This document shows positions 57,791 to 64,000 of a stretch of 64,000 bases of DNA, piece after piece. Position numbers and translations under genes: made by a program. Where the stretch lies: assembly GCF_022570735.2 (NCBI RefSeq), contig NZ_JANCNS010000001.1, forward strand, positions 1,364,001 through 1,428,000, written 5' to 3'. Each line of letters opens with the position of its first letter. The first letter of the stretch is position 1. This DNA comes from Christiangramia oceanisediminis. GTDB lineage: Bacteria; Bacteroidota; Bacteroidia; Flavobacteriales; Flavobacteriaceae. The notes below the pieces were generated by a model. That model did no database searches. It was not told the DNA's origin and worked only from the letters and a program-made list of their open reading frames with translations.

Positions 57791-58186
57791 ATGTCAACAT
57801 TATTCACCAAAATCATAAAGGGAGAGATCCCTTCGTACAAAGTTGCAGAGAATAGCCAGTTTTTGGCTTTTCTGGACATCAGGCCTAATGCAAAAGGGCA
57901 TACCCTCTGTATTCCCAAAAAGGAAGTAGATAAGGTCTGGGACCTCGATGCCGAAGTATATCAGGAATTGATGCGATTTTCGCGTTGTGTGGCGATCGCG
58001 CTGGAAGAGATCGTACCGTGTAAACGGGTTGGAATGGCCGTAGTTGGGCTGGAAGTTCCACATGTTCATGTGCACCTCATTCCTTTGAATAAAATGAGTG
58101 ATATGGACTTTTCCAACAATGTTGAAATGAGCGAGGAAGAATTTAAAGAACTTGCCGCAAAGATCGCCTCAAGAGTAGACCTGTGA
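57791..58186 (+). CDS. HIT family protein (HINT-like)
   Basis: A 131-residue histidine-triad hydrolase. The triad HVHVH (His91, His93, His95) with HLIPLN, and the early LAFLDIRPNAKGHTL motif, match the HINT/PKCI-1 branch. These proteins hydrolyse purine nucleoside phosphoramidates. Dimeric and cytoplasmic. Its stop overlaps the GTG start of the thioesterase gene by 4 bp, so translation is coupled. Confidence 0.93.
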   Translation: MSTLFTKIIKGEIPSYKVAENSQFLAFLDIRPNAKGHTLCIPKKEVDKVWDLDAEVYQELMRFSRCVAIALEEIVPCKRVGMAVVGLEVPHVHVHLIPLNKMSDMDFSNNVEMSEEEFKELAAKIASRVDL

Positions 58187-58596
58187 GCACCGAAAAAGAT
58201 TTCAAATTAAGTCTCGAGATTCGAATAGACTGGAGTGACCTGGATATGTATGAGCATGTGAACAATGTTTCATATATGAGATATCTTCAAAGCGGGAGGG
58301 TAAACTTTTGGGAAGCTAGCGGGATCCACGAATTTTATCGAAATTCAGACCAGGGTACCATGCTCGTATCCACAAAGTGCGATTTCAGAAAACCGCTCTT
58401 CTACCCGGGGAATGCGGTGATTAAAACCCGGCTGGACTTTATAGGCAATAAAAGCTTCGGGCTTGAGCATATCATCCTGAACGAAAAGAACGAGATCTGT
58501 GCAGAAGGAAAGGATGTGGTAGTTTGCTTTGATTTCAGCAAAAATGAAACCTTCGTCATTCCAGACTGGCTACGGGAAAAGATCTCAGAATATTAA
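58183..58596 (+). CDS. Acyl-CoA thioesterase (4HBT/YbgC-like hotdog)
   Basis: A 137-residue hotdog-fold protein with GTG start (overlapping the HIT stop). The YbgC/FadM signature IDWSDLDMYEHVNNVSYMRYLQ (about 15-36) contains the catalytic-type Asp, followed by SGRVNFWEASG. The substrate is an acyl-CoA or acyl-ACP of unknown chain. It converges tail to tail with the histidine kinase gene, the two stops overlapping (TTAA). Confidence 0.85.
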   Translation: MSTEKDFKLSLEIRIDWSDLDMYEHVNNVSYMRYLQSGRVNFWEASGIHEFYRNSDQGTMLVSTKCDFRKPLFYPGNAVIKTRLDFIGNKSFGLEHIILNEKNEICAEGKDVVVCFDFSKNETFVIPDWLREKISEY

Positions 58597-59741
58597 ACCT
58601 TTTTCAGGCTTATCTGGAAAGTGGAGCCTTTATTGATCTCACTTTTTGCCACTTTGATCTTGCCGCGGTGATACTCTTCAATGATCCGCTTTGCAAGGGA
58701 AAGGCCCAGTCCCCAACCTCTCTTCTTACTGGTTTGACCAGGTTCGAATATAGACCTAAACCGATTCTTTTCGATCCCTTTTCCCGTATCGCTGATATAG
58801 ATATGCGCCTGTTTTTGGTCCTGTTTGATCTCGATTCGTAAACTACCTTTCCCTCTCATGGCATCGATCGCATTCTTCACCAGGTTTTCGATGGTCCAGC
58901 TGTAGAGTTGTTCATTCAGGTTCACATAGATGGGTTGCCTGGGTGTTTTAAGACTGAAGTCTATGAGGGTCGAACTTCGGGCCTTCAGGTATTCGAAGCT
59001 ATTTCTGGTGGCTGCTACAATATCGGTTTCCGGAAGATTAGGTAGCGAGCCTATTTTTGAGAAACGCTCGGTAATGGTCTTTAAACGCTCTATATCCTTC
59101 TCCATTTCTTCTACATAAGAAGGATTCACGTTTTCAGCTTTCAGAATTTCGGTCCAGCCTATAAGTGAACTTAATGGTGTACCTATCTGGTGAGCGGTTT
59201 CCTTGGCCATCCCCGCCCATAATTTGTTTTGTTCACTGCTTTTAGTAGTGGTGTAGAAAAAATAGACTACTCCTACGAATAGAAAACCAATAAGGGTAAG
59301 GCCAATAGGATAATACTTGAGTTTATTCAGAGCCGGTGAATTGCCGTAATAGACATACTGGATTTGCCCGTCGCCAAGATCAATGTCTATAGGCTCATTT
59401 TCATCCCTAAGATCTTCAAAGTAATCCTGCAATCTTTCCCGGTCTTCCAGGATTTCAGGATCGATATTGGTGGTATACTCGATCTCGCCATGCTCATTGG
59501 TGTGAATGATAGGAATACTGGTGTTATTGTTCAGAATTTCCAGGACAAGGTCCAGGTCGGCATCTTCAGGGGCATGTGCCAGTTCTTCCTGGGCCTTGGC
59601 CCAGATGTTCATTTTAGCCCGTTCATCTTCTTTGAGTCGCTGGAAAAAGATGCTGGTGTTCCACAATACGAGAATGATGACCGCAAGACAGGATATAATG
59701 ATAAACCAGCGGTTGAAGTTGCGCTCGTCGGGTAGATGCAT
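58593..59741 (-). CDS. Sensor histidine kinase
   Basis: A 382-residue kinase from the ATG at 59741 (MHLPDERNFNRW); a longer frame opens at 59807 and is possible. TM1 begins about 10 residues in, TM2 is at about 146-167, with a periplasmic sensor loop between them. HisKA phospho-accepting His184 is in AKETAHQIGTPLSSL, and the HATPase has NLVKNAIDAM, DTGKGI and GWGLGLSLAKRI. Only the histidine-kinase core is present; no receiver, no HPt. No regulator gene adjoins, so it is an orphan in this window. Confidence 0.88.
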   Translation of the reverse strand: MHLPDERNFNRWFIIISCLAVIILVLWNTSIFFQRLKEDERAKMNIWAKAQEELAHAPEDADLDLVLEILNNNTSIPIIHTNEHGEIEYTTNIDPEILEDRERLQDYFEDLRDENEPIDIDLGDGQIQYVYYGNSPALNKLKYYPIGLTLIGFLFVGVVYFFYTTTKSSEQNKLWAGMAKETAHQIGTPLSSLIGWTEILKAENVNPSYVEEMEKDIERLKTITERFSKIGSLPNLPETDIVAATRNSFEYLKARSSTLIDFSLKTPRQPIYVNLNEQLYSWTIENLVKNAIDAMRGKGSLRIEIKQDQKQAHIYISDTGKGIEKNRFRSIFEPGQTSKKRGWGLGLSLAKRIIEEYHRGKIKVAKSEINKGSTFQISLKKV

Positions 59742-59833
59742 GAATGATTCCGGCTTTTTAACGAAAATAAATATAAGCGTTTTAAATCTATTTTTATTGT
59801 GAGACATCGCTTTTCATTCCTTGGCTGTTTCTT

Positions 59834-59841
59834 TATCTTTG
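59834..59841 (+). promoter_or_regulatory. -7 box of the flavin reductase gene
   Basis: TATCTTTG, matching TAnnTTTG, 15 bp before the ATG at 59857; supports that start. Confidence 0.5.
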
Positions 59842-59856
59842 GCAAAAATCGAAATT

Positions 59857-60729
59857 ATGCTCAGCCTGGAACCTAAAGACCTTAGCGTTGGAAAACTGCA
59901 TCAATACCTGTTGGGAGCTGTTGGGCCCCGGCCTATTGCCTTTGCCAGCACTATAGATGAAAAAGGACGGCCAAATCTTTCGCCATTTAGCTTTTTCAAT
60001 GTTTTTGGATCCAATCCGCCTGTATTGATCTTTTCTCCTGCAAGAAGGGGAAGGGATAATACCACGAAACATACCTTTGAAAATGCCAGGAAAGTAGATG
60101 AGGTAGTGATCAATATCGTGAATTTTGATATCGTTCAGCAAATGTCATTATCCAGTACAGAATATGCTGAAGGCGTTAACGAATTCGATAAGGCAGGTCT
60201 TACCATGCTGAAATCTGATCGGGTGAAACCATTCAGGGTTGCTGAATCTCCTGTACAATTCGAATGTAAGATCAAGGAAGTGGTGGAAACTGGATCTGAA
60301 GGAGGAGCGGGAAACCTGGTGATCTGTCATGTGGTAAAAATGCACATCAGGGAGGAGATCCTGGATGATAATGGCTACATAGACCAGTATAAGATAGACC
60401 AGGTGGCTAGAATGGGAGGGAACTGGTATACCAGGGCCCGTGAGGGAATGTTTGAAGTTCCAAAGCCGCTATCCACCCTGGGAATAGGAATTGATGCTAT
60501 TCCTGAACATATCAGGACCAGCCGTGTTCTAACGGGGAATGATCTTGGTAAACTAGGAAATGTGGAGGCACTGCCAGAAAATGGTGAAATTGAAACTTTT
60601 CTGAATGAGAATAATGCAGAAGCATCTCTGGTTAAAGAAGGAAAAGTAGAAGAAATTCATAAGAGAGCTCAGGTATACTTGGAAAGGAATGAACCGGAAA
60701 ATGCCTGGAAAATATTATTAGCAAAATAG
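59857..60729 (+). CDS. Flavin reductase family protein
   Basis: A 290-residue FMN-binding split-barrel protein of the flavin reductase-like (DIM6/NTAB) family. The start is taken at the ATG (MLSLEPKDLSVGKLHQYL); the frame opens earlier only at a TTG. Early PRPIAFASTIDEKGRPNLSPFSFFNVF (about 28-54) is the family hallmark, forming the flavin pocket. The C-terminal extension (about 215-290) is helical and unusual in length. The partner monooxygenase is not in the window. It is followed by the DUF3127 gene (5-bp gap). Confidence 0.87.
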   Translation: MLSLEPKDLSVGKLHQYLLGAVGPRPIAFASTIDEKGRPNLSPFSFFNVFGSNPPVLIFSPARRGRDNTTKHTFENARKVDEVVINIVNFDIVQQMSLSSTEYAEGVNEFDKAGLTMLKSDRVKPFRVAESPVQFECKIKEVVETGSEGGAGNLVICHVVKMHIREEILDDNGYIDQYKIDQVARMGGNWYTRAREGMFEVPKPLSTLGIGIDAIPEHIRTSRVLTGNDLGKLGNVEALPENGEIETFLNENNAEASLVKEGKVEEIHKRAQVYLERNEPENAWKILLAK

Positions 60730-60734
60730 AAGAA

Positions 60735-61106
60735 ATGGAAGTACAAGGAAAGATCAAAATCATTGGAGAAACAAAAACCTTTGGAAACAATGGTTTTCAG
60801 AAGAGAGAGGTAGTGATTACTACAGAAGAGCAATACCCACAAACCTTAATGATAGAATTCGTTCAGGACAAGACCAGCCTTTTGGATAGTTATAAAGTTG
60901 GTCAGCCTGTAAAAATTGGGATTAACCTGAGGGGCCGCGAATGGGTAAGTCCGCAGGGGGAGACCAAATACTTTAATTCTATTCAGGGTTGGAGAATTGA
61001 AAATCTTGCCGCTCAGCAGCCAGGTGGGCAAAATGTGCCGCCACCAGACCAGTTCGAGCCTGCTAGCGATCTCAACGAGGAGGATTATGATGACCTTCCT
61101 TTCTAA
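60735..61106 (+). CDS. DUF3127 protein, OB-fold-like with SSB-type C-terminal tip
   Basis: 123 residues. The N-terminal domain (about 1-95) is beta-rich with conserved patches NGFQKREVVITTEEQYPQ and GREWVSPQGETKYFNSIQGWRIE, consistent with the predicted OB-fold of DUF3127. A Pro/Gln/Gly-rich linker leads to an acidic end, EEDYDDLPF, matching the SSB C-terminal tip (DDDIPF type). That layout is the hallmark of SSB proteins, so it may bind ssDNA and recruit repair proteins. It lies 5 bp after the flavin reductase gene; a terminator follows. Confidence 0.8.
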   Translation: MEVQGKIKIIGETKTFGNNGFQKREVVITTEEQYPQTLMIEFVQDKTSLLDSYKVGQPVKIGINLRGREWVSPQGETKYFNSIQGWRIENLAAQQPGGQNVPPPDQFEPASDLNEEDYDDLPF

Positions 61107-61112
61107 AATTTG

Positions 61113-61184
61113 ACGTTCTGAAGTGATTTCAGAATCTCAGGTTTAAATTATTTAGGCCATACAACTCCCAATGTTGGGATGACA
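61113..61184. repeat. Two small hairpins after the DUF3127 gene
   Basis: TTCTGAA/TTCAGAA near 61115-61133, and TCCCAA-TG-TTGGGA (61166-61179) directly followed by TGACA. The second has a TGACA flank like the REP-like hairpins of the array, though no sequence in common. Confidence 0.35.
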
Positions 61185-61197
61185 GAAGAAAAAATTT

Positions 61198-61229
61198 AAG
61201 TCCGGTGCTTCCATGTAACCGGACTTTTA
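61198..61229 (+). terminator. Intrinsic terminator between DUF3127 and aat
   Basis: 9-bp stem AAGTCCGGT/ACCGGACTT with 11-nt loop and T run. It ends about 30 bp before the aat start, so aat needs read-through or an unseen promoter. Confidence 0.8.
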
Positions 61230-61259
61230 TATTTTAAGGAGCATTAAAATCTACAGTTT

Positions 61260-61898
61260 TTGTATTTCATAGGACCAAATGATGAATTGCCCTCGGCCAG
61301 CCTGGCAGATGAGGATGGGTTGCTGGCAGCAGGCAGGGATTTAAGTCCTCAACGCCTTAAGGAGGCGTATAATAAGGGTATATTTCCATGGTATAGCGAA
61401 GGTCAGCCCGTGCTTTGGTGGTCGCCAGATCCGCGAATGGTGCTTTTTCCGGAAAATCTTAAGATCAGGAAAAGCATGAGGCCTTTATTGAAAAGAGAAA
61501 GATTCCGGGTAAGCTTTAACCATGAATTCGAAAGAGTGATCGATGAATGCGGGAAGATCGATCGGAAAGGCCAGGACGGCACCTGGATCACTCCTGAAAT
61601 TAAAGAAAGTTACCTTCAGCTGCATCAGGAGGGCATTGCCATCTCGGTTGAAGTCTGGGATAACGAACAGCTTGCGGGTGGCCTGTATGGAGTCTATTTA
61701 AAGGAGAAAAAAATGTTCTGCGGCGAAAGTATGTTCTCCCGGGTGAGCAATGCTTCAAAATTCGGTTTTATCAGGCTGGTTCAGCATTTAGAAAAAGAGG
61801 GAGTGAGGATGATAGATTGCCAGGTTTATACCCGTCACCTGGAAAGTCTAGGCGCCGAGGAGATTTCAAGGAAAGAATTCCTGGAATACCTTAAATGA
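61260..61898 (+). CDS. aat: Leucyl/phenylalanyl-tRNA--protein transferase
   Basis: A 212-residue enzyme that attaches Leu or Phe to Arg/Lys-starting proteins for N-end-rule degradation. The family start (MYFIGPNDELPSASLADEDGLL, typical of Bacteroidota Aat) is reached only with a TTG start codon, since an in-frame stop lies 12 bp upstream and no ATG fits. Motifs GIFPWYSEGQPVLWWSPDPRMVL (about 40-62), CGESMFSRVSNASK and DCQVYTRHLESLGAE are intact. AAGGAG at 61237-61242 is an unusually good but distant Shine-Dalgarno. Confidence 0.93.
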   Translation: MYFIGPNDELPSASLADEDGLLAAGRDLSPQRLKEAYNKGIFPWYSEGQPVLWWSPDPRMVLFPENLKIRKSMRPLLKRERFRVSFNHEFERVIDECGKIDRKGQDGTWITPEIKESYLQLHQEGIAISVEVWDNEQLAGGLYGVYLKEKKMFCGESMFSRVSNASKFGFIRLVQHLEKEGVRMIDCQVYTRHLESLGAEEISRKEFLEYLK

Positions 61899-62582
61899 TC
61901 ATAAACTGATGTTCAGGCCGGTGTAAAAGAACAATTCGTGCCTGGTAATTTGATTATAATTGGCCAGGCGGTATTCAGTTCCCATATCCAATTTGGTGCC
62001 TTTGGCGAGTTCTCTCCCCAGGCTCAAGCCAATTCTTTGCTCCAGTCCCGGTTTACGGTCAGATCCAAAACTTAAAAGGGCTTCGGTATTTCCAACGAGG
62101 AAAAATTCATTTTGATCCAGTCGTTCTCCGCTTAAAGGCAGCTCTAAAGTAAACTGATATCGGGTCCTGTAGCTGGTAGTTGCCCGGAATCGTTGCTCAA
62201 ACCGGAATCGTTGCGCCACTTTTAAAGCATTATACTTCCTGGACCTGCTGTATTGCTCGGTAAGTCTTATTTCGTCTGCAGAATTATCCTCAAGAAGTTC
62301 ATTGAATCGATAACGGACTCCAAGACTTAACTTGCCGTAAAAACCAACCTCGTAACTAGTAAAATGACTTAATTCCAAAAACCTGGCGTCGAATAGTGTC
62401 TCACCTTCTGAATGGATCAGGTTACGGTTGGCGATTCCAAAATTGAAGGACCACCGGTTGGGCCTGTCAAGGTTCAGGCTAACATCTGGTTCAAGAAATG
62501 AGCTGAAATTCTGGGATTGAGCCTGGAAGCCCAGGGTCATAAAAAGGACAAGAAGACCAGTTCTAAAAAATGAGGTAGTCAT
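61899..62582 (-). CDS. DUF2490 family outer-membrane-like protein
   Basis: A 227-residue protein with a signal peptide (1-23, ending FQAQS) and an amphipathic beta-strand-rich mature part of the DUF2490 family, probably a small beta-barrel; it ends FFYTGLNISL. Function unknown. Its start overlaps the end of the upstream PepSY-like gene by 20 bp, so it is the last gene of the TonB-Tag-PepSY-DUF2490 operon. Confidence 0.8.
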   Translation of the reverse strand: MTTSFFRTGLLVLFMTLGFQAQSQNFSSFLEPDVSLNLDRPNRWSFNFGIANRNLIHSEGETLFDARFLELSHFTSYEVGFYGKLSLGVRYRFNELLEDNSADEIRLTEQYSRSRKYNALKVAQRFRFEQRFRATTSYRTRYQFTLELPLSGERLDQNEFFLVGNTEALLSFGSDRKPGLEQRIGLSLGRELAKGTKLDMGTEYRLANYNQITRHELFFYTGLNISL

Positions 62583-63141
62583 AGGAATTCCTGATTATTT
62601 CACGTTCGCTCACAAAATTTCCATCGGAATCAAACAGCATTTCGAATTTCTTCAGTTTTCCGTCGTTCTTGGTGGCGACAATTAGCTCGTAATTATCTGG
62701 GGTGACATTTTCGTTTATACCACCTGGTAACACTGCTGAAGTATGTTTGTTTCCGGCGAGATACTGTGCCTGTATCTTTTCGATCTTGAACCTGTCATGT
62801 TGAGTTTCGAGGTAATTTTCAATTTTTTCAAGCAAATCCTTTTGGAGTTCCCTCTTTTTTAAAGTCACTTCAATATCTTCAAGTTTGCCGTTCTTATTGA
62901 ACTCAACACTATACCTGTTTCCCTGAAATTTGAATTTGGATTCATAACTTTCCTTTTCACCATCTGTTTCGTAATAATTTCTCAACTTACGATGATTCTC
63001 TGGTAGATTATCCTGAATATATCTCTGAGCAGCTTTTGGCATTTCCAGTAGGTCAATATCTTTTTCCCGCTCAATCTTTTTGTCCTGCGAGAGTGCAAAA
63101 ATGGGCAGAAAAAGTAAAAAGCTCAGTAACATTTGTTTCAT
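62563..63141 (-). CDS. Secreted PepSY-like protein
   Basis: A 192-residue protein with a signal peptide (1-18, ending ALSQ). It is rich in Lys/Glu and looks like two PepSY-type alpha-beta units: MPKAAQRYIQDNLPENHRKLRNYYETDGEKESYESKFKFQGNRYSVEFN (about 34-82), and EKIENYLETQHDRFKIEKIQ. A relation to the PepSY-like protein at 49384-49719 is possible. It overlaps both neighbours (4 bp with tag, 20 bp with the DUF2490 gene). Confidence 0.7.
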   Translation of the reverse strand: MKQMLLSFLLFLPIFALSQDKKIEREKDIDLLEMPKAAQRYIQDNLPENHRKLRNYYETDGEKESYESKFKFQGNRYSVEFNKNGKLEDIEVTLKKRELQKDLLEKIENYLETQHDRFKIEKIQAQYLAGNKHTSAVLPGGINENVTPDNYELIVATKNDGKLKKFEMLFDSDGNFVSEREIIRNSYDYLIF

Positions 63142-63734
63142 AGGACTTCTATTTTGCTTCCAAGTTCCTTTATTCTTTCATGCCTGAAGCATTCTTTTTC
63201 ATGATCGTTCACCATTCCGGTTGCCTGCATATGGGCGTAGATCACGGTAGATCCAACGAATTTAAAACCTCTTTTTTTAAGATCTTTGCTCAAAGTATCA
63301 CTTACTTCAGTAGTTGAAGGGGCTTTTTTGTAATCTTCGATTTTGTTCTGCATGGGCTTGCCCTCTACAAACCGCCAGATATACTTGCAAAAACTACCAA
63401 ATTCGTCCTGTATCTTCATAAAAGCCTGGGCGTTGGTAATGGTGGCCTTTATTTTCATCTGGTTCCTGATGATTCCAGCATTCTGCATTAATTCACTCAC
63501 TTTCGGCTCTTTGTATTGTGCAATTTTCCGGTAATCGAAATTATCGAACGCTTCCCTGAAATTATTTCGTTTTCTCAAAACGGTAATCCAACTTAAGCCA
63601 GCCTGAAAGGTTTCAAGGATCAGGAATTCGAACATTTTGTCATCTTCCAGAACAGGTACTCCCCATTCCAGGTCGTGATAGGCCTCGTAAAGATCATCGC
63701 CTTCGCACCAACCGCATCTTTTGGGTTCTTGCAT
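63138..63734 (-). CDS. tag: DNA-3-methyladenine glycosylase I
   Basis: A 198-residue HhH-superfamily glycosylase that excises 3-methyladenine. The start is set at 63734 (MQEPKRCGWCEGDD); the frame upstream runs into the TonB gene. The zinc site is conserved: Cys7, His20, and a late His and Cys in VNDHEKECFRH; the substrate pocket reads LEWGVPVLEDDKMFEFLILETFQAGLSW. It is enclosed in an operon with TonB, PepSY-like and DUF2490 genes, an odd context for a repair enzyme. Confidence 0.93.
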   Translation of the reverse strand: MQEPKRCGWCEGDDLYEAYHDLEWGVPVLEDDKMFEFLILETFQAGLSWITVLRKRNNFREAFDNFDYRKIAQYKEPKVSELMQNAGIIRNQMKIKATITNAQAFMKIQDEFGSFCKYIWRFVEGKPMQNKIEDYKKAPSTTEVSDTLSKDLKKRGFKFVGSTVIYAHMQATGMVNDHEKECFRHERIKELGSKIEVL

Positions 63735-63738
63735 AGTA

Positions 63739-64000
63739 TCAGGATTTAAAATAATAGGTAATAGTTCCAGGCTGTGAATCCCTGCCGGCAAGTTTTGTGA
63801 ATTTTGCACCTGCCGAATATTCAAGGGCGCGTTCCAACAGGCATTCGTTAGTAGTATTGGAACTACGCCGATTAATAGAAGTGTCTATGACGTAACCACT
63901 GGCGTCAACGGTGATATTGACCACCACTTTACCTGGCGTGTCACAGGTATAAACAGGATTAGGGATTTTTACCGCATTTCTGCCCTTCAGCGAAAAAGAG
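63739..64000 (-). CDS. TonB-like energy-transducer C-terminal domain, partial
   Basis: The frame is open from the stop (63739) to the window edge, giving 87 codons of a protein whose start lies outside. The sequence (RNAVKIPNPVYTCDTPGKVV, VNITVDASGYVIDTSINR, ALEYSAGAKFTK) is the TonB/AgmX-type C-terminal domain seen in Bacteroidota energy-transducer proteins. Its stop is 4 bp before the tag start. The N-terminal membrane helix and Pro-rich region are outside the window. Confidence 0.7.
   Translation of the reverse strand, partial: SFSLKGRNAVKIPNPVYTCDTPGKVVVNITVDASGYVIDTSINRRSSNTTNECLLERALEYSAGAKFTKLAGRDSQPGTITYYFKS

Noticed and set aside
1-64000. tRNA, rRNA or tmRNA genes; prophage or integrase
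   Set aside because: No cloverleaf-like T-arm and acceptor pairs, no rRNA signatures and no phage or integrase genes were recognised by eye; a tRNAscan or Rfam run would be decisive.

Overview
The window is a stretch of chromosome from a member of the Bacteroidota, almost certainly a marine-type Flavobacteriia (Gramella/Christiangramia-like; the genus is an inference from gene content, not proven). The basis is promoters of the form TTG-N19/20-TAnnTTTG, poor Shine-Dalgarno signals, AT-rich leaders, many Sec-dependent lipoproteins, a TonB receptor with an N-terminal carboxypeptidase-like domain, and families largely confined to this phylum (DUF4301, DUF3127, DUF2490, DUF4174). Gene density is high and most of the window is ordinary core genome. 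No tRNA, rRNA, CRISPR array, prophage or classical insertion sequence was seen.

Layout. 1-3270 (mostly minus): partial DUF4174 protein, zinc-ribbon protein, an ABM monooxygenase/methyltransferase/VOC operon, and an esterase with a TPR. 3504-9063: SSB, a DUF4212 plus sodium:solute symporter pair, a histone-deacetylase-like hydrolase, and methionyl-tRNA synthetase. 9187-10143: lipoprotein and YraN. 10146-11991: an unusual 1.85-kb array of three tandem GIY-YIG nuclease genes embedded in 13 REP-like hairpins. 12047-18165: M13 and S9 peptidases, an NTF2-like protein and a lipoprotein. 18318-24111: SDR threonine dehydrogenase, cold-shock protein, ClC channel, aspartyl-tRNA synthetase, MORN-type protein. 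24166-30870: a TetR-TolC-HlyD-RND efflux operon with a visible operator. 31010-36245: polyprenyl diphosphate synthase and the 2-oxoglutarate dehydrogenase E1 and E2 genes. 36246-43369: small secreted and membrane proteins, retropepsin-like protease, intradiol dioxygenase-like lipoprotein, acyltransferase, two TM2 proteins and adenosylhomocysteinase. 43433-48905: PPTase and GGGP synthase, a VOC protein, a thiamine-binding/PnuC/NadR-like kinase/DUF4301/ArfB gene train. 49384-53814: a PepSY-like protein, then a sigma-54-type response regulator and a tripartite hybrid kinase converging tail to tail. 53869-56479: TPP riboswitch and TonB receptor. 56542-64000: lipoprotein, GreA with an attenuator-like leader, HIT protein, thioesterase, histidine kinase, flavin reductase, DUF3127, Aat, and a TonB/Tag/PepSY-like/DUF2490 operon.

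The most remarkable region is 10146-11991. Each 107-residue GIY-YIG nuclease gene sits inside an exactly 394-bp unit that begins TGTCA-hairpin and ends hairpin-TGACA. The two hairpin types share a bulged core but have swapped, compensating outer stems. The hairpins also occur as inverted pairs without a gene, and the whole array is bounded by a perfect 80-bp direct repeat. This resembles the REP/REPIN plus RAYT-transposase relationship, but with a GIY-YIG endonuclease in place of the HUH transposase. A gene-less 81-bp element with the same TGTCA/TGACA ends and a related core lies at 44798-44878.

Other points: the thiamine genes are split between a riboswitch-controlled TonB receptor and a thiamine-binding/PnuC operon 8 kb away, and the latter carries a NadR-like kinase that leaves its substrate open. 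The DUF3127 protein ends in an SSB-like acidic tip, while the SSB-like protein of the window lacks one.
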